This document shows positions 11,065 through 23,300 of a stretch of 64,000 nucleotides of DNA, piece by piece. Numbering within the stretch: position 1 is the first letter of the stretch; the number at the start of each line of letters is the position of its first letter. The stretch comes from Limonium bicolor. Lineage: Eukaryota > Streptophyta > Magnoliopsida > Caryophyllales > Plumbaginaceae. The notes below the pieces were generated by a model. That model had not been told where the DNA came from and searched no databases. It worked only from the letters and a program-made list of their open reading frames with translations. The stretch covers positions 87,042,300-87,106,299 of the forward strand of contig CM041777.1 of NCBI GenBank assembly GCA_023374045.1, in the 5' to 3' direction. Position numbers and translations under genes: made by a program.

Positions 11065-12149
11065 TGTGGGCGTAGGTTTTGAACCCTTAAGTATTGATCT
11101 TAAGGCTTCATGGTTCGATTTTCAACTAAAATAAACTAAACCAAAATTATAAAATTAAAGCTTAATTATTCTAACTGGCCCACACAAACCTAAATAGAGT
11201 CGCCACCTAAGTTTTAACCTCTTAAACATGGAAAGGAAAATGTTGTAATTTTTAGAGCTATGGGTTCGGGGCTTCATATGAAATTTCTAAGGGTTCAAAT
11301 TCTTTCATTACCCCATGAAATTTCTTTTCCTTTACTATAAATCTAAGGCTGATTGTTTATGACATTATCTATCCTTGATATATAATGAAGTCCATTAATA
11401 TTTTTTGTACCAATGTTTTACCGAGGTGGTCAAGATTTTAACTAAAAGCCATTATATCATCCTCAAGCACTGAAGCGAAGTTTATACCATTACCTACATG
11501 ATTAACAAATTAATGGCTGCTACTAATTATTTTATGTCCACAAAAAAAAAACGGAACTAATCTTCCTACATGAAAAAGAGCTGATAAAATAAAAACAAAA
11601 AACACATTATACGAGAAAATTTCTAACTAAAGCCTATCAAAGAAACTAACACGAGTCAATAATCCAAATATCAAACAAAGCCCAGAAGATGTAATTTCAA
11701 AATGACCAAATACTAAAACAACGAATAGCACGATAGAGAATAATAATAAAAAAAAATGATGTCTTGCCTTCAAACATGCATATGATTAATCACGGTCATA
11801 CTTTAACACTTCCTGTTGATGAGATGCGATGTCGATAGGTGTACAAAGTTCACAAGAGTAGAGCAGCAAGTATGAGCTTCACGGCATGATTTTTCAGCAT
11901 ATAAAAAAAAGTTGTTGGTTATCACCGGGAAACAACCCGATGACGATGATGGCATACCGAGCCCGAGCGTGTTGATCTTTGACGGGGCTGAGATGTGCGT
12001 GGGACAACAACAATTGCAATGATCAGCGGGAGTCGATTTGGGGTAATGCCGATGCGGATAGACCACGGTAGCAGTGGCTGATACACTGCAAAGACAAAGT
12101 ACAGAAAGTTCTTTGTAGATAGCAAACTCTTGTGGAATCTGGTCGTCGA
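11065..12149 (-). repeat. element A right LTR, first part
   Basis: It matches 3077 to about 4120 of the left LTR up to the insertion point of element B. The rest of this LTR is at 26360-27431. The interruption is clean: the last five bases here (gtcga) are the left copy of element B's target duplication. Confidence 0.92.
12145..12149. repeat. target-site duplication of element B, left copy
   Basis: gtcga directly precedes the terminal TGTAACACCCC and recurs at 26355-26359 directly after ...GGGGTATTTCA. The uninterrupted left LTR of element A has this pentamer once ('ggtcgtcgatgattc', near 4110), which proves the duplication. Confidence 0.95.
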
Positions 12150-12850
12150 TGTAACACCCCTATAATAATAAAACAATAGCGGAAAATAAACTAAAGGTGC
12201 TACAGACCATCGGGCTCCAAACACCCGGTACCAACCTCACCAATTACAACCTTTACAATTAACTAAGTTACGGTTGAACTTCGAGAAAACTTAACATAAC
12301 ATACAGTAATAAAATACATTCACTCTCCAAAACCTAATCCCATCCCAATCACTCATGCTCTTCGTGGCCACCTGTAAATCAATTTGTACCTGCAAGATGA
12401 AACCAAGCAGCCCACCCCGAGAGGGGTGAGTCAGTTCCCTGGAATGGAACTGGTACAATTCTCCAAAAACAAACTTATAAAACATAACTCTACAAAATAA
12501 ACAGTAACATGAAAACAAACTCTTAAAAGTAAAACAGAGATAAAGCACTTCAAAACAATCAAGTTAAAGAGAAAAGAAAACAAGACAAAGATAGAGATAA
12601 AGAACTTCCAAACCAAGTCATCCGCTTAAGTAGTCACACCACATAGTTAGTAAGCACCCATTGCTGAGGTTAGAACCAATTCTGGTTAAGAAGAGAAAGA
12701 CTTAAGTAGTCACAAAGGACAGAAGTGACATTAATATCCAAACCCGTGGTAGACAGTTTATGTCTCCACCATTTCAGAAGATGATCCCCATAGACAAAAT
12801 ATACTCAAGAGTGGAATAAACCAATTGGGAGAGATGGCCCCCACCGCCAG

Positions 12851-12967
12851 TCAGTTGCCACAAGGGCGAGGTAAACAGACCTCCGCTGTCAGTTGCCACA
12901 AAGGGCGAGGTAAACAGACCTCCGCTGTCAGTTGCCACAAAGGGCGAGGTATAGCAGACCTCCGCTG
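12851..12967 (-). repeat. three 39 bp repeats in element B left LTR
   Basis: The unit starting 'tcagttgccacaaagggcga' occurs three times in a row with 38-39 bp spacing. It is GC-rich in an AT-rich LTR. The same three copies are in the right LTR at about 21070-21187, so the array is older than this insertion. Confidence 0.85.
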
Positions 12968-15900
12968 CCACCGACCCGTTCTCAGTCATCGGTGAAAAGT
13001 GTGTGCACCACTTAGTATAAATAATCCATACTCAGTACCAAGATTAACATTTCCCATATTCCCATTAGATTATTAACTGCACAAGAGCAATACCAAAACA
13101 CACTCAGTCCTACAGAGTGCAGAGGCGTAAACCCTCAACAATTAATACCCAATAGAAAGAATCCATTCCCAATTAGGCTGATCAAACTCGACTCATGGAT
13201 GAAACAATACCCATAGTCCAAAGGAAGAATTTACCAATACCAGATACTTTCCTATATTCCTAGTTACCCCACTAGATCATTAACTGCACCAGAGCAATAC
13301 CAAAACACTCAGTCCTACAGAGTGCAGAAGCGTAAACCCTAGGCAGTTAATATCTAGTGAAACAACTAGATAGGAGGAACCAATAACCAAGGAAGTTTCA
13401 CATACAGGCTCAGTTAGTCACACAAGCTGAGTTAGTCACAAACCATTTTTTTTGAAATCCTCTTAAGTCAGTCAGGTTTTCCAAAACATTCCACAAGTCA
13501 ATCAGCAAAAGATCGGAGTACGAGAAATCGTACAAAACATTCCATAAGTCCAAAACACAACAAGCTGAGTACGAGAAATCGTACAAAACATTCCATAAAA
13601 TTTGTCACCAAAAGTATCTGAGTACGAGAAATCGTACCTGGGTAACGTTGTAGCAGTTCTAATCAACTTGCGCAAACAATCAACAGTACTCTGAAGAATA
13701 TTAAAGTAGTCTATCATCAATCACTTGTAGCCTATGTTACGCTTAAATAAACTCCTTACTCTTATTTCAAAGTCTCAATTATTTTAAGCCCTCACTTAAA
13801 TGTTATGTATAATTTGTGTTATCTGAGAACGTTGTATAGCCCAAGGTGGTAAGACCAAGGAAGTATTTATTAACACTGTTAATTGTTCCACTCTTATCCA
13901 CTTACTCATACTTAACCATAATTCACATTAAGACTTGAGACCTCTATTCATAATGTGTTTATTATATAATTAAATCTAAGAATTCAATAAACTTAAGCTC
14001 AATACCTTTATTCTTATTAGAATAAACATGTATTATGACCAATGATGGTTTATCAGAATACTATACTATTATTTCACAATTTATTGACTATGTATCTTTA
14101 TCAATATCTACTAGATAATCCATTATAACTAAGTTTTCCCCCTTAACTTAATTAAGATCTACATCCCGTATACTGAAATCGTAGTGTTGTAGATGCATTT
14201 TAGTATAACTTATTTGAGCTACTAAACTCAATTATCTTATCTTTAGTTCAGAATGGCCTTTAATTACAACCATCTATTAATCTTGTCATAAGTTGTTAAA
14301 TTACTTTATCTTGAAATAACCATATTATAGTTAACTCAGACTCATCGAACTCTTACATTTAGTATCCACAGGGTATATTATTTACTTATCATAACTATAT
14401 AATAAGGTGTTTTAAGATAACCTTTTATGTATCCTTACTTATTTAATTTCCTAAATGTTTATTTTTACACACACTCCCTCCATAGGCTATGTATAAACCT
14501 TTATACTAAACTTCACTAAACTTAAGTCTTAAATACGTTTTAAATTGTTTACAACACCTAAAGGTTTCAAAGGTATAACTTAATAAATTAATTTCCTTAT
14601 TGTATTTAGGATGGACAATATATCTTAGCATAAGGTAGAATTTATCAAAGAATTAAATTCTAGTTCGTAAGTGAAATGTTAATATTTAATAAGATAAGCT
14701 ATTATGAAAAATCCCATACCTTATATTCAAATGACACATTAATATTTCCCGTGTCAAAAGGTAAATCCTTATAGCCTCTTATGTAACTTAGTTCCTCTAA
14801 TAAAGGTTCAAAGGTTTATGTATCTAATTTCTATTTACAAACCTTTTAGTAAATCTTTAACTATTATGTACAACACTTATTTATAAACTCACATCTTGAA
14901 TATTAGTAATAAATGTATTTTATATGGCTAACTAATTCGAAGAAACTTAAGGATTATTATTTAGAGTAATTTCCTAATCATAGTTTACTATAGTCTTATA
15001 CCATAATCCCTTTTAATGATTCTATCTCAAAATATTAAGTTATCACTCAATACTATAAATATTAAGAAATGATTAAATCTAGACTTATTTATCATCTTCA
15101 CATTTAGATGTAAAAGTAACTCATTTACTTTATTATTGTTTATATAATAAGAACATTTAAATGTAAAAGTATTTCATTCCTTTTATTATTAATTATATAT
15201 AAGATCTATTTGTGTAACACTTTATGTAAACTAATTCCAAATATTCCTAAATTTCAACTTATTAATTTCTTAACCAAATTATAGATTTACATTGTGGTCA
15301 TTGACTAAATATATACGTATTTGAATACTGTTTATATAAATTTAGAAATTCAAGATAACTAAAAACTCAACCTATAACCATAAATTAATACCACCTCATA
15401 TAATATTCTTTTATTAGTATCATGTAAAGGTTTAGTTTAACTCATTAATTCCTTCATATCCCATTTTCTATAAGGTATTTTATTTATTTTATTTATTTAT
15501 TTATCGTATATATATATATCCTTCCTATTATATTTCTCACAAGGAATGTTAACCTTTATCTATTTTTATCGTATTTATATATATAATATACATATACCTA
15601 CACATATTAAGATTTATCGAGAACATTCTTTAAGAAATTCTATTATATTTAATTATATCTAATATCTTGTAGACATACCCAAAACTGATTTACGGTTTAT
15701 CAAATAAAGTATTTCCCTTAGTTTTAGTTAAACATATTAGCTTCCATATTATACATAATAGATAAAATGTAGTTTAGTTAAATTCCTTGATTCTATTAGT
15801 TACTTCTTAATTACCTTTTATAAATGCGTAGAAATAAATAAATATATATTTGTTCCTTAGTTTATTTAAAATGTTAACTCCCATATAATGTAGTAAATAA

Positions 15901-17552
15901 AATGTAGGATAATTAAATTCCTTAATTTATATAAGTTCCTACTCAAGTAAGTAAATATACATATATGTAAATAATTTCATTTCTCTTAAAAGCTAATACA
16001 AAAACATTTATAAACTTACTGTTATAAAATGCTAATTTAGTTTCCTTTATTTTCCCCAGCTTAAAAGTTAATTAACAAACCATACTTTAATTTTTGGTTA
16101 CATTAAAAACTTTATATTATAGGTTATTCTTATGAAAAACTCACAAACACAATTTTTAAAACCTTTTCCCGTTGCCCAAAAATTCCCAAACTTAATATAC
16201 AGTAACTATAACATTTTAGACATATTATAAAATTTTTATTTCATAAAAATATCTTTTTAATTTAGCCAAATAATTCCAGAAAACCCGTAACTTGTAAAAA
16301 TCATAACTTATGTTTAAAAACTCCAAATCCATAATAATTTACATCAAAATAAACTACACAAAATAAGGAATCTATGTTTAAAATTTCAAGTCAAAATACA
16401 TTCGGGAAGGCACTTAAATTAATTAAACAAGTTAGGGTTTATTCCTGGAAACAATATAAAAACTTATACAATTAAAAACGTGTTTTAATCGTGGCCGTCC
16501 ATCTCTATTAACTGAGATCGGACGGCCCGTGTTGCGCGAGTTCATCAGAGGATTCAAAAACGAAACCGAGTACTAATTCGCCTATAGCTCTCGATCTACA
16601 GAACGAAATTCAACGATTCTTGTTTCTATGGATTCGTAATACAATTTCGGTTCCAATGATGCTAGTTTCCCCAATTATCATGCAGTAATCGTCGAGTTTC
16701 GAATTCAATTCGAAGGTTAGGGTTCATATCGAATTCTGGGTTGATTTCGAATACGAATCTATCAAATTCTCTTGATATAGTACGTAATTGACACAATTAA
16801 AACATGGGTTAGGTCGGAATTGTAATACCGGTTAGCATAATCGGAGGAATTTGAAGAGAACTCACTGGAATTGCCCGAATCGAAGCGATTCGAAAACGTT
16901 TTCTGGAAAAACTTGAACTTTCGACCAGTTTAGGAAGCAACCTTCGAGGATCTATAAGTTATTGCACAGATCGAGTTAAGCTTTGATTTTGGGCTCATTA
17001 GAAAGATGACACTTAGATCTACACATTGATAACTAGAACTAATCCTAACACGCATTATACAGAAAGAAAATTGACCCGAAAGTTACGAGTTTACCTCTCT
17101 GTTTCGGTATGATTTTATGTGCTGGAAAATCCGAAACTTTGAGCGACTATAACTTCCAAACGGTTATGATTCAGGCTTGGGCATAAACATAAGAATTGTA
17201 GACGGATTAGAGATCTACACAACGAGCTAAAGAAATCGAAATTTGGTTGAAAGACGAGGAAGTTATGGCATGACGAACTTTACCTGAAATCGAAGTATAA
17301 CTGGAATCTGGGTTACGACTGAGAAAGGTGCCAACTTGAGAACGACTTTCCCGTTGATGTGGATGGAGTTAGGGCTTGTATGAGCTATGAATGTAAAGAG
17401 GGAATTAAGGAGAAGAGAGTGGTGAAGACGGCACTGGAAAATTCGAAGTAATGAGAGAGATATGGCCGTCACAAGTTAGGTCAAAAACGGTTGTTTGCTG
17501 GAGAAAATCAAGGAGGTAAAAATCTGCTAAGTGTTGGGACGCACGAGAGGCT

Positions 17553-17562
17553 GACACGTGGC
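17553..17562 (-). promoter_or_regulatory. G-box/ABRE-like site in element B left LTR
   Basis: GACACGTGGC contains the G-box CACGTG and the ABRE core ACGTGGC bound by plant bZIP factors. It lies about 525 bp into the LTR in element sense, upstream of the GC-richer leader-like part, and is identical in the right LTR (25812-25821). A regulatory role is inferred from the motif and its position. Confidence 0.4.
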
Positions 17563-18082
17563 ACTTATGAAATTTTGGCTCTAAACTTCAAACTAGCATA
17601 ACTTTGGCTAGGATGATCCGTTTTTGACGTTCTTTTTATCGATCTTCATGGTTTTCCATAACCTATTTATTGGTATAGGTTTCATGGCCTGGTTTGACCA
17701 TTCTCAAAAAGTCAACCCTAGCAAGGCTTAATAAGCTTTAAGGTTTCTAGAATTTTATATTGACTTTTATTCAAAACAATGTTCCAACACTTCCTAAAAT
17801 CTTTATAATATATAGGTGTTTAATAATTTTCCCAAGATTTATTGACTTATAAATCTTATTATTAAATTCATAATACTATATAATAATGTATAATAATTAG
17901 GGTTAAATAGGAGAAAACCCCTAAATAAATTTCACAATTCCATATACTAATTTAATATTCATAATCCCATATAATAATTTAATATTCATAACTCCATAAA
18001 TAATTTAATACTTAAGTATTATTAAAGGTTTAATAAAAGAAATCCCCTAAATTAATTTAAATTAAAATTTAGGGGTATTTCA

Positions 18083-18119
18083 GCATATCCCCCTTAAAAG
18101 AAACTTCGCCTCGAAGTTT
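18083..18119 (-). promoter_or_regulatory. polypurine tract of element B with adjacent hairpin
   Basis: In element sense the sequence reads AAACTTCG-AGG-CGAAGTTT, then CTTTTAAGGGGGATATGC, then the 3' LTR (TGAAATACCCC). The purine run primes plus-strand DNA. The 8 bp hairpin directly before it has counterparts at the same place in elements C and D with compensatory base changes. Confidence 0.85.
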
Positions 18120-20334
18120 AAAAATCAACTAATAAGCACTCACACCGCTTCGGGTGTGCTGAGACAATAAAAGTTCCAATGAAGTTCCATACCAAACCAA
18201 TCCTTTATTTCCATCCACTTCCATAACAACATTCCACTCAAGATTACTCAAAATCAAACTGAATCAGGATATACCAAGATATAATGATGAAAATCAAAAG
18301 TCACATACTGAGTCATAATGCAAAAACCAAGCACATACAAACACCCTCATTCTGCTAATACTGTTCTCCCTTTGCTAAACAAACGCGGCATAATCCGGAT
18401 GAGATAACGAAGGAGGAGTATGCCAGCATATCCCCCTTAAAAGAGCTAAGGTACGCCCTCGTACCGCTACTAACGGCACATTCAAAGAATTCAACACCTT
18501 ATTAACCAGCTTTGTGAATTTACTGCACCGTTGATTTATCCATGATCGTTATATATATATTATCTCTTGATTGTTATGTATTTGTATTTCCTTGGTGGTT
18601 ATAAAATTTTACTTATGATTATTATCCATTCATTTAATGACGGTACGAATATATGTCCATATATGATCTTTATCATATCAATTATATTACAAGCTATAAA
18701 CAGGTGTAACGTATTTAATAATCATTTAATAATCTTCCAAAATTATCTTCAAGGGTTTAGCCAACCATATGTTAAAACTCTATAAAATAAATATTTTCTA
18801 TGACTTTCCAAGTTTCAATTGTTTTATAATTAACGATCATATTTTGACGAATCATCAGTGTTTACTTCATAAAATTTACTTATTATATAACTTCACCCAA
18901 GGCAGAATTTTAGGAAGTTCTTATAATGTAGCTCCAAAATCTGATTTCTTTATCTTAAAATTTACTTTTCAAGGTAGGGACTCTATATATAAATTTTAAG
19001 TCAAACGAATTAGTCTAGTGAAAGTTCACTCACTCTTGATAACTATTTTTCTTAGGGTTTATTCTATGTAAGTATTATTCTGATCATTAGATCTTAGTAC
19101 TCTCTTAGATAATGGTGGCTTTTGGTAAATATCGCTGTTAGTGTCTTTTAAAATTTATACCTGTATAATGTTAAACTTCCAAGTAAACATGAGGATTTCA
19201 ATCTTTAAGTAACTCCCAATTTTTAATGCTCAATATCAGTATTTAAGGATCAATGATATTAGTTTAGTGTACTCTCTCTTCACTTAATCTTTAAGTAACT
19301 TCTTTAATGGTTTTTATATTCAACAGGGGTAGACGTTCTACTGGTACCCAAATTTTAAATTCCCTTCCTCCATATATAGGTATTTTCACCAAATTTAACT
19401 CAATAAACCTTTCCTTTTGAATTTAATACTGGATATTAAGATACAAATAAGATTGTTCATTGTGGTAGTAATGAAATATGCCTAGCCAAGATTCATGATG
19501 GTAACGTCTTACCACCAATCCCCTCAAGTTCAACACAATCCATCACCTGCGTAGAAGATTATTTACAGTTAGATGACAAGGCTTGTCTAGCCCCTAAACT
19601 TCTAGAAGTGGGTGTGCACCCCCACTACTTTCAGCCTAGGAGTTCGTCGCACCAGGCACTTCCCGTAGGGTGTTAGGTTTACGTGTTTTCTTTCTAAAGT
19701 TAACATAGAGTTTTAATGTGTTTTATAAGTTCAGCTGTTGATCTTTTCTAATACGCTACTGGTTCTTGTTAGCTTAATAATTTTCTAGACTTAAGATTTA
19801 TCTTAAACATTATCTTTAGGTAATAATTTGTACCAAGTAGTACTTGAGATTTATTTGCAAGCTTTAAAGGAATTGAAGTACCTTCACATAATATCAATAC
19901 TAATTTAGTTATTTAAAGTTCTATTTGGATACTGTTTTCAACCAAAAGTATTCTTTACCATTCCAGGAATTTGTGTACTAGCTTTTAAAGGATTGCATTT
20001 TTTTTAGCAATGTATTCTCCATGAACATGCTTTTGAACAATAACTTAATATTTGGTTTATCTCAACCAAAACCTTATCGTACTTAATATAGGACGTACCA
20101 AACTTATATATATATATGTATATATATATTTTCTGTAGTTTATTGTTGGGACGGTATAACACAACACATCAACTCACGTTCACAAAAGAAAAGCGTGTAA
20201 GGGAATCGTTCACAATTCCAAAAAGGGTTAGGAGTCGTGCCTTACTGGAGTCCTCACTTCCCAATTCTACCCCAGTTCCCCAGTTTTAAGTGCACCTATA
20301 ATCTAAGTATTTCACTCGGCTTGTTTTCTCGGGT
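18120..20334 (-). other. element B interior, no coding sequence
   Basis: AT-rich sequence without gag or pol motifs on either strand. Short plus-strand frames at 18567-18785 and 18769-18999 lie antisense to the element and show no domain. The only supported structures are the second polypurine-like module at 18424-18465 and the primer-site hairpin at the right edge. A small palindrome, cacaccgcttcgggtgtg, lies at about 18140. Confidence 0.7.
18424..18465 (-). promoter_or_regulatory. second hairpin plus polypurine-like module in element B
   Basis: The 20 bases cagcatatcccccttaaaag (18424-18443) exactly repeat 18081-18100. In element sense a hairpin GGTACG-AGGG-CGTACC (18465-18450) comes just before. 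Elements C and D have the same module in the same order, in D directly after the pol stop codon. Confidence 0.75.
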
Positions 20335-20361
20335 TCAGAGCGTAACTACGCTCTGATACCA
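20335..20361 (-). promoter_or_regulatory. primer-binding site of element B (initiator tRNA-Met) with hairpin
   Basis: In element sense TGGTATCAGAGC (20361-20350) follows five bases (GAAAG) after the LTR end GGGTGTTACA. It is the classic initiator tRNA-Met primer site of plant LTR elements. Its 3' half forms the left arm of a hairpin TCAGAGCGT-AGTT-ACGCTCTGA (20356-20335). Confidence 0.92.
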
Positions 20362-20366
20362 CTTTC

Positions 20367-23300
20367 TGTAACACCCCTATAATAATAAAACAATAGCGGA
20401 AAATAAACTAAAGGTGCTACAGACCATCGGGCTCCAAACACCCGGTACCAACCTCACCAATTACAACCTTTACAATTAACTAAGTTACGGTCTGAACTTC
20501 GAGAAAACTTAACATAACATAACAGTAATAAAATACATTCACTCTCCATAAACCTAATCCCATCCCAATCACTCATGCTCTTCGTGGCCACCTGTAAATC
20601 AATTTGTACCTGCAAGATGAAACCAAGCAGCCCACCCCGAGAGGGGTGAGTCAGTTCCCTGGAATGGAACTGGTACAATTCTCCAAAAACAAACTTATAA
20701 AACATAACTCTACAAAATAAACAGTAACATGAAAACAAACTCTTAAAAGTAAAACAGAGATAAAGCACTTCAAAACAATCAAGTTAAAGAGAAAAGAAAA
20801 CAAGACAAAGATAGAGATAAAGAACTTCCAAACCAAGTCATCCGCTTAAGTAGTCACACCACATAGTTAGTAAGCACCCATTGCTGAGGTTAGAACCAAT
20901 TCTGGTTAAGAAGAGAAAGACTTAAGTAGTCACAAAGGACCAGAAGTGACATTAATATCCATAACCCGTGGTAGACAGTTTATGTCTCCACCATTTCAGA
21001 AGATGATCCCATAGACAAAATACTCAAGAGTGGAATAAACCAATTGGGAGAGATGGCCCCCACCGCCAGTCAGTTGCCACAAGGGCGAGGTAAACAGACC
21101 TCCGCTGTCAGTTGCCACAAAGGGCGAGGTAAACAGACCTCCGCTGTCAGTTGCCACAAAGGGCGAGGTATAGCAGACCTCCGCTGCCACCGACCCGTTC
21201 TCAGTCATCGGTGAAAAGTGTGTGCACCACTTAGTATAAATAATCCATACTCAGTACCAAGATTAACATTTCCCATATTCCCATTAGATTATTAACTGCA
21301 CAAGAGCAATACCAAAACACTCAGTCCTACAGAGTGCAGAGGCGTAAACCCTCAACAATTAATACCCAATAGAAAGAATCCATTCCCAATTAGGCTGATC
21401 AAACTCGACTCATGGATGAAACAATACCCATAGTCCAAAGGAAGAATTTACCAATACCAGATACTTTCCTATATTCCTAGTTACCCCACTAGATCATTAA
21501 CTGCACCAGAGCAATACCAAAACACTCAGTCCTACAGAGTGCAGAAGCGTAAACCCTAGGCAGTTAATATCTAGTGAAACAACTAGATAGGAGGAACCAA
21601 TAACCAAGGAAGTTTCACATACAGGCTCAGTTAGTCACACAAGCTCAGTTAGTCACCCAGTTCCTTTTTTGAAATCCATTCAAGATCAGTTGGTTTCCAA
21701 AACATTCCACAAGTCAATCAGCAAATCGGAGTACGAGAAATCGTACAAAACATTCCATAAGTCCAAAACACAACAAGCTGAGTACGAGAAATCGTACAAA
21801 ACATTCCATAAAATTTGTCACCAAAAGTATCTGAGTACGAGAAATCGTACCTGGGTAACGTTGTAGCAGTTCTAATCAACTTGCGCAAACAATCAACAGT
21901 ACTCTGAAGAATATTAAAGATAATCTACCATCAATCACTTGTAGCCTATGTTACGCTTGAATAAACTCCTTACTCTTACTCAAAGTCTCAATTATCTTTT
22001 TAAGCCCTCACTTAAATGTTATGTATAATCTTTGTTTATCTGAGAACGTTGTATAGCCCAAGGTGGTAAGACCAAGGAACGTATTTTATTAACACCTGTT
22101 AATTGTTCCACTCTTATCCACTTCACTCATACTTAACCATAATTCACCCATTTAAGACTCTTGAGACCTCTATATCATTAATGTGTTTATGTTATATAAT
22201 TAAATCTAAGAATTCCAATAGTAAACTTAAGCTCAATACCTTTATTCTTAATTCAGAATAAACATTGTATTATGACCTATGATGAGTTCATCTCAGAATA
22301 CTATACTATTATTTCACAATTTATTGACTATGTATCTTTATCAATATCTACTAGATAATCCATTATAACTAAGTTTTCCCCCTTAACTTAATTAAGATCT
22401 ACATCCCGTATACTGAAATCGTAGTGTTGTAGATGCATTTTAGTATAACTTATTTGAGCTACTAAACTCAATTATCTTATCTTTAGTTCAGAATGGCCTT
22501 TAATTACAACCATCTATTAATCTTGTCATAAGTTGTTAAATTACTTTTTATCTTGAAATAACCATATTATAGTTAACTCAGACTCATCGAACTCTTACAT
22601 TTAGTATCCACAGGGTATATTATTTACTTTATCATCACTATATAATAAGGTGTTTTAAGTTAACCTTTTATGTATCCTTACTTATATTTAATTTCCTAAA
22701 TGTTCTATTTTTACACACACTCCCTCCATAGGCTATGTATAAACCTTTTATACTAAACTTCACTAAACTTAAGTCTTAAATACGTTTTAAATTGTTTACA
22801 ACACCTAAAGGTTTCAAAGGTATAACTTAATAAATTAATTTCCCTTATTGTATTTAGGATGGACAATATATCTTAGCATAAGGTAGAATTTATCAAAGAA
22901 TTAAATTCTAGTTCGTAAGTGAAATTGTTAATTATTTAATAAGATAAGCTATTATGAAAAATCCCATACCTTATATTCAAATGACACATTAATATTTCCC
23001 GTGTCAAAAGGTAAATCCTTATAGCCTCTTATGTAACTTAGTTCCTCTAACTAAAGGTTCAAAGGTTTATGTATCTAATTTCTATTTACAAACCTTTTAG
23101 TAAATCTTTAACTATTATGTACAACACTTATTTATAAACTCACATCTTGAATATTAGTAATAAATGTATTTTATATGGCTAACTAATTCGAAGAAACTTA
23201 AGGATTATTATTTAGAGTAATTTCCTAATCATAGTTTACTATAGTCTTATACCATAATCCCTTTTAATGATTCTATCTCAAAATATTAAGTTATCACTCA

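Larger units (their letters stand above)
12150..18082 (-). repeat. element B left LTR (3' LTR in element sense)
   Basis: A 5933 bp, strongly AT-rich LTR with a GC-richer part at about 16480-17600. Near-identical to 20367-26354. Differences are mostly 1-5 base indels and concentrate at 13740-14060. A 69-codon minus frame (17472-17263) is present in both LTRs and ends beside a splice-donor-like CAG/GTAAAG; it resembles no known protein and is more likely leader than gene. It also contains repeated 'gagtacgagaaatcgtac' palindromic units (13515-13640). Confidence 0.93.

Noticed and set aside
17263..17472. 69-codon minus frame shared by both element B LTRs
   Set aside because: Short, no domain, next to a splice-donor-like site and likely in the leader. 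Duplicate presence is due to LTR identity.
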